Shown: positions 1-5,100 of the stretch, piece after piece
Layout of the letters: the number at the start of each line of letters is the position of its first letter
Numbering within the stretch: position 1 is the stretch's first letter
Source: JBMNHG01 sp045627705
Lineage (GTDB): Bacteria > Verrucomicrobiota > Kiritimatiellia > RFP12 > JBMNHG01
Reading direction: 5' to 3'
Assembly: GCA_045627705.1 (NCBI GenBank)
Contig: JAZQOE010000119.1
Span: 1 to 5,100 of the forward strand
DNA: 5,100 nucleotides
Notes under the pieces: generated by a model
What the model was told of the DNA's origin: nothing
Databases searched by the model: none
The model's input: only the letters and a program-made list of their open reading frames with translations
Position numbers and translations under genes: made by a program

Positions 1-789
1 TTCGCCGGCGCCCTTGAAATCGCGGTAGATCCGGAGGACCTCCTCCTCGGAGAAGCCGAGCATCGCGTTGAAGCGGCGGTCCTGCGAGATGTTCGTCGCG
101 ATGTTGAAGCCGCTCGTCAGGTCGTCGAGCGTGACGGGCGATACGCCTGTCATGAAGATGCGGTCAACATCGCCCTTGAACTTCTTGAACCATTCGCGGT
201 AGAAGCCCGTGCCGTGGGTGATCGACTTGTACGGCTCCTTCCCCGCCGAACGGATAAGCGCGTTGGTGAAGTTGTCGTATTCGTCGATGAAAAGGTAGAT
301 CGGTATGCCAACCGCCCTTGCGCGGGAAGTGAGCGCCATGAACTGTTCGAGCGCGCCCTTGTCGATCACCTCGCCCCTGAACTGCGCATCAAACACATCG
401 GGGTAGCGATCGATGAAATCCATGAAGCGAACGGAGAGATAAGCGGAAAAAGACTCCTCCAGGGATCTGCCATCGACGGGGCCAGCCTTCGAGAAATCGA
501 GCGCCAGAACCAGATACCTGTTGCGGTTCGGCGTGGGGTCCGCGGCGACGGCGAGGCCGCCGAAGTACCTTTCGAAATTATCCTTCTCTTTCAGGTCGTA
601 GTAGTACCTGAGCATATCGACCATGAGCGACTTGCCGAAGCGGCGCGGGCGCACGAAGAATACGAACGATCCGGCGCGCTCCAGCGTGGCGATGAAGCCC
701 GTCTTATCGACATAGTAATAGCCCTCGTTGCGGATCCGCCTGAAATCCGAAATCCCGTAGGGGATGCTTTCTGCGCCCAGTTTGTCCAT
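1..789 (-). CDS. AAA-ATPase-like protein (PF09820/DUF1703 type), C-terminus outside window
   Basis: Reading the minus strand from 789 gives 263 uninterrupted codons that run off the left edge. Seen in order: a family-typical N-terminus (IPYGISDF at residues 9-16, then YYYVDKTGF at 24-32), a modified Walker A RPRRFGKS (47-54), a Walker B LFIDEYD (166-172), and the hallmark TGVSPVTLDDLTSGFNIATN (214-233) followed by LGFSEEEV (244-251). These match the AAA-ATPase-like family, predicted cytoplasmic P-loop ATPases. In that family a C-terminal PD-(D/E)XK nuclease-like domain (DUF1703, PF08011) usually follows; it would lie outside the window. The biological role of the family is not settled. The ATG at 789 was chosen because it puts the GISDF motif about 12 residues from the start, as is usual. 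An in-frame ATG at 807 would add MCYIAG; neither has a clear Shine-Dalgarno. The gene is divergent from the large secreted-protein gene. It uses AGG arginine codons six times in 263 codons, more densely than its neighbour. Family assignment is firm, exact start less so. Confidence 0.9.
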   Translation of the reverse strand, partial: MDKLGAESIPYGISDFRRIRNEGYYYVDKTGFIATLERAGSFVFFVRPRRFGKSLMVDMLRYYYDLKEKDNFERYFGGLAVAADPTPNRNRYLVLALDFSKAGPVDGRSLEESFSAYLSVRFMDFIDRYPDVFDAQFRGEVIDKGALEQFMALTSRARAVGIPIYLFIDEYDNFTNALIRSAGKEPYKSITHGTGFYREWFKKFKGDVDRIFMTGVSPVTLDDLTSGFNIATNISQDRRFNAMLGFSEEEVLRIYRDFKGAGE

Positions 790-810
790 GCCGGCAATGT
801 AGCACATTTC

Positions 811-850
811 AAGGAGAAGTAGGAAGGGAGAAGTGAGAAGCAGGGGAACT
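811..850. repeat. Purine-rich tract with direct repeat GGAGAAGT
   Basis: The plus strand is almost all purine over about 37 bases. It carries an exact 8-bp direct repeat, GGAGAAGT, at 813-820 and 827-834, a 14-bp period. Seen from the ATPase gene on the minus strand, it is a pyrimidine-rich leader ending just before the possible ATG at 807. It could be a simple low-complexity spacer or part of an untranslated leader; no function is assigned. Confidence 0.5.
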
Positions 851-855
851 ATCCA

Positions 856-884
856 TTGATTTTCCCGCCGCAACGAAGTATATG
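856..884 (+). promoter_or_regulatory. Possible sigma70-type promoter for the large secreted-protein gene
   Basis: TTGATT (856-861) and TATATG (879-884) are separated by 17 bases, and each matches the consensus at four of six positions. This would start transcription near 891 and give a short leader of about 15 bases containing the ribosome binding site. It is the only AT-rich stretch between the two divergent genes. The match is moderate, and the -10 region is nearly symmetrical, so it might also serve the opposite direction. Confidence 0.35.
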
Positions 885-896
885 TTAATTCCAAAC

Positions 897-901
897 AGGG
901 A
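897..901 (+). promoter_or_regulatory. Ribosome binding site AGGGA for the large gene
   Basis: AGGGA lies five bases upstream of the ATG at 907. It supports that start over the next in-frame ATG at 961, which would also remove most of the signal peptide. Confidence 0.6.
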
Positions 902-906
902 ACACC

Positions 907-984
907 ATGAAACAAACTTCCATCGATTCTTTCCTTCGTCTTTCGGGATTCGCATTCGCGATGTCGGCACTAGCCGCGTTCGCG
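907..984 (+). other. Signal peptide of the large secreted protein
   Basis: Residues 1-26 show a short N-terminal region with a Lys and an Arg, a hydrophobic core rich in Phe, Ala and Leu, and an Ala-Phe-Ala motif before Gly27, as expected for signal peptidase I. C30 is not preceded by a lipobox, so a lipoprotein is unlikely. The cleavage point is inferred. Confidence 0.75.
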
Positions 985-3900
985 GGCAACAACTGCCATG
1001 ACGGCGTGGCCAAGGCGCTGCCGGTCAAGGACGGCGCCGCACCGGCCATCGACGGCTCGCTCGCCGACTGGGACCTCACCGCGCCCGTGCTTTGCTGGAA
1101 TGCCGATGAATTCGCCGACCAGCAGAATGCCGCGTTGTACTTCATGTACGACAAGTCGTTCCTCTACTTCGGCGCGGAAATGGCGCTCTTCGACCATGAC
1201 GCCACGAACGAAAATCGCCCTGAAGACCGCTTCTGGGATGGCGACGCCCTGCAGCTCCGCCTCTCGACCGACAAGTCCCTCCCCTTCCCTCTCCCCGGCA
1301 AGACCAACGCCGGCGATCCCTCCTCGCCCTACTTCCAGAATGACGCCGTCACATGCGTAAATCTCTGGAAGAACACGAAGGATGGCAGCGACAATCTTTT
1401 CGTCACCCCACGCGCGAATCTCGATGGCGACAATGTGAACCATCCCGAAGGATCGCAGGTGAAGATCGTAGCTGGCGACAAGTCGCTCGTCTTCGAGTCG
1501 CGCATCCCGTGGTCGGCTATCGGCGTCGCCGATGGCGCATGCCCCTTCGCCCCAGGCGAGCGAATGGCGGCAATCGTCGATATCAAGTGGTTCCCCAGCG
1601 GCGACGGCCACATGACCGCCGCGATCTTCAACTCCGACCCAGGCGCCTTCGCATTCCTCAACCCCGGCAGCTGGGGCCAGGTCGAATTTCTCGCCGAAGG
1701 CAACCTCCCTCCATCCGGCGAAACATTCAAGTCCATCGCAGAAGCCGCCCGCAATGGCCAGGCGCCGGACACCGAAGGCTGCGCCCGCATCGCCTTCAAT
1801 CTTCCAAAGAAGGCGAAGGTCTCGGTCAACATCTTCGATGAAAACGGCGGCGTGATCCGCGAACTCATCGGCGGCGAAGAGCATGACGCCGGCGAAGTCG
1901 AAGTCTTCTGGGACGGACGCGACGCGCTCGGCTTCCCATGCGAGATCGGCAAGGCCTACCGCTGGGGCGCATACGCCCACGACGGCATCGACGTCGAATA
2001 CTTCGGCACCGTCGGCACCTCCGGCACCCCGCCATACGAAACGCCCGACCGCAAGGGTTGCTGGGGCGGAGACCACGGTCCCGCAGTCGCGGCCGCCGCC
2101 GATTCCACCGGACGCTATTTCGTATGGTATGGCTCGGAAGGCGGACGCGGCATCGTGAAGACCGACCTCGATGGCAATACCATCTGGCGCTCCTCCCCAT
2201 TCGTCTGCGGCGGCTGGGGCAACTACTCCTGCATCGCCGCCAATGGCGAAAAGCTCTTCCTCGTGCACGAAACCCGCTCGGGCAGGGATGTCGTCGCCCA
2301 GCTCGTGCGCCTCGACGCCTCGACCGGCAACTACGAACTCTTCCCGAACGGCGCAGGCTCGATCATGCTCGGCGTCGCGAAGACGGAACCCGTCCTCCCC
2401 GACAACTGCCCCACGAAGCAGGGTCCGCAGTTTGAATGCGCCGGCATCGCGGTCCTCGGCGACGATGTCTTCATCTCCGACTACACTGGCAACCGCATCC
2501 TCGTGCATGACGCCGTCTCCGGCGAACCCAAGCGCGAGCTGGCCGTTCCCGGACCGCGCGGAATCTGCATCCGCGACGGCGCAATCTACGTCGTGCAGGC
2601 GATCGCGCAGTCCGCCGACGCCCAGCCCGCATTCCGCTGCGCGGTCGCAAGGGTCGATCCCGCAAACGGCGCGATTGAAACGGTCGTGGACGACGGACTC
2701 GTCGCCCCATACGGCATCGCCGTCGATACGCAAGGGCGCGTCCATGTCTCCGACCTCGGCACAAGCCAGCAGATCAAGACCTTCGAAAACGGCAGGCTCG
2801 TCCGCGCACTCGGCAAGGAGGGCGGCCGCGCTTTCCTCGGCCGCATCGACACCGACGCATTCCTGCTGCCGTTCGGCATAGCCATCGACGAGAAGAACAC
2901 GCTCCTCGTCCCCGAAGCGTCCGCCCCGAAGATCGTGAACCTGATCGACGCCGAAAGCGGCAGGAGCCTCCACCGCTACTACGGCTACACCGCGTATTCG
3001 CCGTCGAACATCCCGGACTGCGACGATCCACTCCTCGAGTACTACTCCCTCTCCGGTCCCGAATCCTTCGCCCGCGCCCGCATCCCCGACGAGGGCGGCG
3101 CAGGCTTCCCCGACGCATCCTGGGACTTCCCCGGCGCGGGCCAGCCTGAATTCGGCTGCATCATGAACACGATGAACATGCCCGAAGTCATGCGTTGCGC
3201 CAACGGCCGCAAGTACCTCGTCCCCGATGGCATCGCAAGCCGCGCCAACGGCGAACCCATCACGATCTGCATGATCGATGGCGACGCCATGATCCCCGTC
3301 GCCTCATTCACCCGCGCCGTCTCGCTCGCCACGCCGAATTCAATCCCGCTCGAAATCTGGATGGACGCAAATGGCGACCACAAGATCCAGCCCGAGGAAA
3401 AGACCATCCTCTCCGAAGTCGCCGGACGTCCCGTGCGCCCCGCCGACGCCGATGGCGGACTGACGCTTACCCCCAATGGCGACGCCTTCCTCCTCACCAC
3501 CGCGAATTTCCTCGTCGGCATCCCATGCCGCGGCTTCTCCGATGCGGGCGTGCCGCAGTGGGATATCGGCGCAGCCTATATCGCCGTTCCCGAAATCGTC
3601 CCGGGCCTCGCCCACATGCACTGCACATGGCGCTCCGGCTCGGTCGGCTGGCGCCGCGACTCGCAAGGCAACTTCTACACGTCTGTCGCCTGCGACGTCA
3701 AATACGCAACCGAGGAATACGCGAAGTACATGCACCAGGGCATGGGCCACACCGCCGACATGAACGCGGTCTTCCTCTTCAAGTACGATCCGTCCGGCAA
3801 GCTCGTGTGGCGCGTCGGCCGCAAGGCCGTTGGCAGCGCGAAAGCCGGCGAGATCCTCAACCACTGGGTGCACGCCGGCCTGATCGGCGACGACTACACC

Positions 3901-4815
3901 GTGGCCGCGTCCGAATGGGGATGCTTCACCGTCTATACCGCCGACGGCTTCTATGTGGACCGCCTGTTCGACACCCCCGGCCTTCCCGGGCGCGGCATCC
4001 CGTACACCTTCGGCGGCGAGGACTTCTCCGGCCGCATCCAGTACTTCCCGCAGCGCGACGAAGTATGGGCGTACAACTCCGGCCACACATTCCGCGTCAT
4101 CGGCTTCGAGAAGGGCCGCGTAAAGGGCGAATGGCGCACCGATGGCGAAGTCACGCTCGAACTCGTCAAGCCCCTCTCCTTCCCCGGCGCGAAGCCGAAG
4201 GAAATCGGCAAGGTCGCCTTCTCGCGCGAAAATGGCAGGCTCGTCTTCACGGCGCATGTCGATGACGCCACGCCGCTCGTGAATGTCGCGCCCGACGTGA
4301 ACGCGGTCTTCAAGGGCGGCGACGCCGTGGGCTTTGAAATCGGGCCCGCCTGCGAACCTGAAGCGATTCCCGAGCGCAACCGCGACGCGGCGCGCCGCAT
4401 CGGCTTCACCCGCGTCCTCGCGGCGCGCATCAACGGCGCCGACCACGTGGTCGCGTTCAAGCCCTTCACCGACCAGGCGAAGCGTGAACAGGAATACGAG
4501 ACGCCCGCTGGCGGCCTCTCCGCGTTTGAGTTTGTCGGCGACATCCCGGATGCCACTGTCGAATTCACGCAGGACGCGAACGGCAAGGGATACACCGCGA
4601 AGATCGCAGTGCCCGCCGAATTCCTCGAGATCGATCTCGATGGCGAAGTCTTCTTCGATGCCGAAGCGCTGCTTTCGGGCGATGGCGGCCGCGGATTGCA
4701 GACAGTCCAGCGCGTCTATCTCAACAATCCTGATTCATCCGCCACGACGATGGTCGATGACGTCCCCACCGAGGCCCGCCTCCATCCCGCCGGCTGGCGG
4801 AAGCTGGAGTTTTGA
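907..4815 (+). CDS. Large secreted multi-domain protein: CBM9-like, FlgD-Ig-like, beta-propeller, CBM9-like
   Basis: The 1,302-residue product begins with a signal peptide: a hydrophobic stretch near residues 9-25 and a likely AFA|GN cleavage after 26, with no convincing lipobox at C30. Residues about 38-263 look like a CBM9-like carbohydrate-binding module: AIDGSLADW (47-55), ALYFMYD (76-82), FWDGDALQLRL (109-119), ESRIPW (197-202). Residues about 292-357 fit a FlgD-type Ig fold, with KVSVNIFDENGGVIREL then FWDGRDALGFPCEIGKAYRWGAY. Residues about 385-1075 appear to be beta-propeller repeats: NHL-like segments such as GIAVDTQGRVHVSD (603-616) and FGIAIDEKNTLLVPE (656-670), and PQQ-like DLDGNTIWR (420-428) and YDPSGKLVWR (960-969). 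An EF-hand-like loop sits at 820-831. Residues about 1099-1302 resemble a second CBM9-like module, with YTAKIAVPAEFL (1229-1240) and VFFDAEALLSG (1248-1258). There is no transmembrane anchor or recognisable sorting tail at the C-terminus. It is most likely a periplasmic or extracellular carbohydrate-associated protein. No catalytic residues can be assigned, so it could be a binding protein, a lyase or a hydrolase of unknown type. Domain calls are from motif reading, not searches. Confidence 0.93.
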   Translation: MKQTSIDSFLRLSGFAFAMSALAAFAGNNCHDGVAKALPVKDGAAPAIDGSLADWDLTAPVLCWNADEFADQQNAALYFMYDKSFLYFGAEMALFDHDATNENRPEDRFWDGDALQLRLSTDKSLPFPLPGKTNAGDPSSPYFQNDAVTCVNLWKNTKDGSDNLFVTPRANLDGDNVNHPEGSQVKIVAGDKSLVFESRIPWSAIGVADGACPFAPGERMAAIVDIKWFPSGDGHMTAAIFNSDPGAFAFLNPGSWGQVEFLAEGNLPPSGETFKSIAEAARNGQAPDTEGCARIAFNLPKKAKVSVNIFDENGGVIRELIGGEEHDAGEVEVFWDGRDALGFPCEIGKAYRWGAYAHDGIDVEYFGTVGTSGTPPYETPDRKGCWGGDHGPAVAAAADSTGRYFVWYGSEGGRGIVKTDLDGNTIWRSSPFVCGGWGNYSCIAANGEKLFLVHETRSGRDVVAQLVRLDASTGNYELFPNGAGSIMLGVAKTEPVLPDNCPTKQGPQFECAGIAVLGDDVFISDYTGNRILVHDAVSGEPKRELAVPGPRGICIRDGAIYVVQAIAQSADAQPAFRCAVARVDPANGAIETVVDDGLVAPYGIAVDTQGRVHVSDLGTSQQIKTFENGRLVRALGKEGGRAFLGRIDTDAFLLPFGIAIDEKNTLLVPEASAPKIVNLIDAESGRSLHRYYGYTAYSPSNIPDCDDPLLEYYSLSGPESFARARIPDEGGAGFPDASWDFPGAGQPEFGCIMNTMNMPEVMRCANGRKYLVPDGIASRANGEPITICMIDGDAMIPVASFTRAVSLATPNSIPLEIWMDANGDHKIQPEEKTILSEVAGRPVRPADADGGLTLTPNGDAFLLTTANFLVGIPCRGFSDAGVPQWDIGAAYIAVPEIVPGLAHMHCTWRSGSVGWRRDSQGNFYTSVACDVKYATEEYAKYMHQGMGHTADMNAVFLFKYDPSGKLVWRVGRKAVGSAKAGEILNHWVHAGLIGDDYTVAASEWGCFTVYTADGFYVDRLFDTPGLPGRGIPYTFGGEDFSGRIQYFPQRDEVWAYNSGHTFRVIGFEKGRVKGEWRTDGEVTLELVKPLSFPGAKPKEIGKVAFSRENGRLVFTAHVDDATPLVNVAPDVNAVFKGGDAVGFEIGPACEPEAIPERNRDAARRIGFTRVLAARINGADHVVAFKPFTDQAKREQEYETPAGGLSAFEFVGDIPDATVEFTQDANGKGYTAKIAVPAEFLEIDLDGEVFFDAEALLSGDGGRGLQTVQRVYLNNPDSSATTMVDDVPTEARLHPAGWRKLEF
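3364..3399 (+). other. EF-hand/dockerin-like calcium-binding loop within the large protein
   Basis: This segment encodes DANGDHKIQPEE, residues 820-831. Asp, Asn and Asp fall at loop positions 1, 3 and 5, Ile at 8, and Glu at 12, which is the canonical EF-hand calcium-loop spacing. The usual Gly at position 6 is replaced by His. It is a single copy between propeller-like segments, preceded by LEIWM, a context commonly seen for isolated calcium loops in large extracellular bacterial proteins. Calcium binding is inferred. Confidence 0.6.
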
Positions 4816-4850
4816 GGCAGCCCATCCGCGCCGTGTCCGGTATTTCTCCT

Positions 4851-4866
4851 TGCCGCCGGCGCGGCA
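4851..4866 (+). terminator. Weak hairpin downstream of the large gene, possible terminator
   Basis: TGCCGC (4851-4856) pairs with GCGGCA (4861-4866) around the loop CGGC, 35 bases after the TGA. It is followed by ATTCCCC rather than a T-run, so intrinsic termination would be inefficient. Other GC-rich pairings are possible nearby. I see no better terminator in the 199-bp gap. Confidence 0.2.
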
Positions 4867-4939
4867 TTCCCCATGCCATGGCCGCCGGGCAAATGGATGC
4901 CGGTGTCCTTGTGTGCACAACGCGCACCGACAATTCCCG

Positions 4940-4956
4940 CTTGCGGGTCGCGCAAG
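4940..4956. promoter_or_regulatory. Inverted repeat CTTGCG-N5-CGCAAG overlapping the -35 element
   Basis: Two perfect 6-bp arms (4940-4945 and 4951-4956) flank GGTCG. The left arm contains most of the -35 hexamer, so a bound regulator could block or reposition RNA polymerase. It could equally be a chance GC-rich palindrome. Confidence 0.3.
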
Positions 4957-4970
4957 GCACATGGTAAAAT
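4941..4970 (+). promoter_or_regulatory. Extended -10 sigma70-type promoter for the downstream gene
   Basis: TTGCGG (4941-4946) and TAAAAT (4965-4970) are separated by 18 bases, and TGG (4962-4964) immediately before the -10 gives a TGn extension. Transcription would start near 4977, leaving a leader of nearly 40 bases. The promoter is independent of the large gene, which argues that the last gene is separately expressed. Confidence 0.5.
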
Positions 4971-4981
4971 CGCACAATCAT

Positions 4982-4994
4982 TTGGAACTTCCAA
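4982..4994. promoter_or_regulatory. Palindrome TTGGAA-C-TTCCAA in the leader of the downstream gene
   Basis: A perfect 13-bp palindrome with a single central base lies between the predicted transcription start (near 4977) and the ribosome binding site (about 5002). That is a typical operator position. A TTCCAA half-site also occurs at 889-894, before the large gene. No particular regulator family is assigned. Confidence 0.35.
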
Positions 4995-5014
4995 CGTAGG
5001 GAAGGATTGCAACC

Positions 5015-5100
5015 ATGGCTGAAAACGAAAACAATGAGCAACAGGGCGCGTTTCTTGCGGATCGCTTCCGCAATCCCGCCGAAACGATGGAGAAGAAGTC
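5015..5100 (+). CDS. Unidentified protein, N-terminal 28 codons only
   Basis: The frame opens with ATG at 5015 and runs off the right edge. AAGGA at 5002-5006, eight bases upstream, is a good ribosome binding site, and a strong promoter candidate lies at 4941-4970. The visible residues, MAENENNEQQGAF then LADRFRNPAETMEKKS, are hydrophilic and charged, with an acidic, Asn/Gln-rich start. There is no signal peptide in the part seen, so the N-terminus is probably cytoplasmic. I do not recognise the family, and the fragment is too short to infer a function. The start is supported by the ribosome binding site and by the position of the promoter. Confidence 0.75.
   Translation, partial: MAENENNEQQGAFLADRFRNPAETMEKK

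Noticed and set aside
214..822. Plus-strand open frame of 202 codons opposite the AAA-ATPase-like gene
   Set aside because: The minus strand here encodes the Walker A, Walker B and TGVSPVTLDDL motifs of a known family. The plus-strand reading shows no domain.
877..905. Promoter for the AAA-ATPase-like gene on the minus strand (TATACT at 882-877)
   Set aside because: A fair -10 is present, but no acceptable -35 is found at 16-18 bases upstream, so it is not listed as a feature.
970..2973. Open frame of 667 codons on the minus strand, antisense to the large gene and in the same frame as the AAA-ATPase-like gene
   Set aside because: Its translation is a low-complexity Ala/Gly/Val/Asp/Glu-rich sequence without recognisable domains. 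It arises from the GC-rich, C-ending codons of the plus-strand gene, whose own domains and signal peptide are clear.
3195..4265. Arg/Pro/His-rich plus-strand frame of 356 codons overlapping the large gene
   Set aside because: The composition is that of an out-of-frame reading of GC-rich coding DNA, and it is fully nested in the real gene.
3340..4446. Open frame of 368 codons on the minus strand inside the large gene
   Set aside because: It has the same antisense shadow composition and no family motif, and it lies wholly within well-supported coding sequence.
4716..5041. Small minus-strand frames across the gap between the last two genes
   Set aside because: They overlap the end of the large gene and the start of the next, and they have no convincing ribosome binding site or recognisable product.
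1..5100. CRISPR arrays, tRNA or rRNA genes, insertion sequences
   Set aside because: No regularly spaced repeats, cloverleaf-like sequences, rRNA-like segments, transposase motifs or terminal inverted repeats were seen.

Overview
The window is GC-rich and densely coding. It holds one complete gene of 1,302 codons, flanked by two incomplete genes. The organism is not identifiable from a marker gene. Two things point to an anaerobic, polysaccharide-using bacterium of the Verrucomicrobiota/Kiritimatiellota/Lentisphaerota type: an AAA-ATPase-like/DUF1703 protein, and a very large secreted protein combining CBM9-like, FlgD-Ig-like and beta-propeller modules. This placement is inference from familiarity with those families.

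Layout: (1) Positions 1-789, minus strand: the first 263 codons of an AAA-ATPase-like protein (PF09820 type). Its Walker A, Walker B and hallmark TGVSPVTLDDL motif are visible, and the C-terminal part runs off the left edge. (2) Positions 790-906: a 117-bp divergent intergenic region with a purine-rich direct repeat, a possible sigma70-type promoter and a ribosome binding site for the next gene. (3) Positions 907-4815, plus strand: a 1,302-residue exported protein with a signal peptide, N-terminal CBM9-like module, FlgD-like Ig module, long NHL/PQQ-like beta-propeller region with an EF-hand-like loop, and a second CBM9-like module at the C-terminus. (4) Positions 4816-5014: a 199-bp intergenic region with a weak hairpin, a good extended -10 promoter and two short inverted repeats. 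(5) Positions 5015-5100, plus strand: the first 28 codons of an unidentified protein.

The genes do not form an obvious operon. The ATPase gene is divergent from the large gene, and the last gene has its own promoter. The large protein probably acts outside the cytoplasm in recognising or processing a carbohydrate, but no catalytic domain could be assigned. I did not find a convincing new multi-gene system. The most unusual items are the architecture of the large protein, including its single calcium-loop-like motif and many cysteines, and the palindromes in the leader of the last gene.
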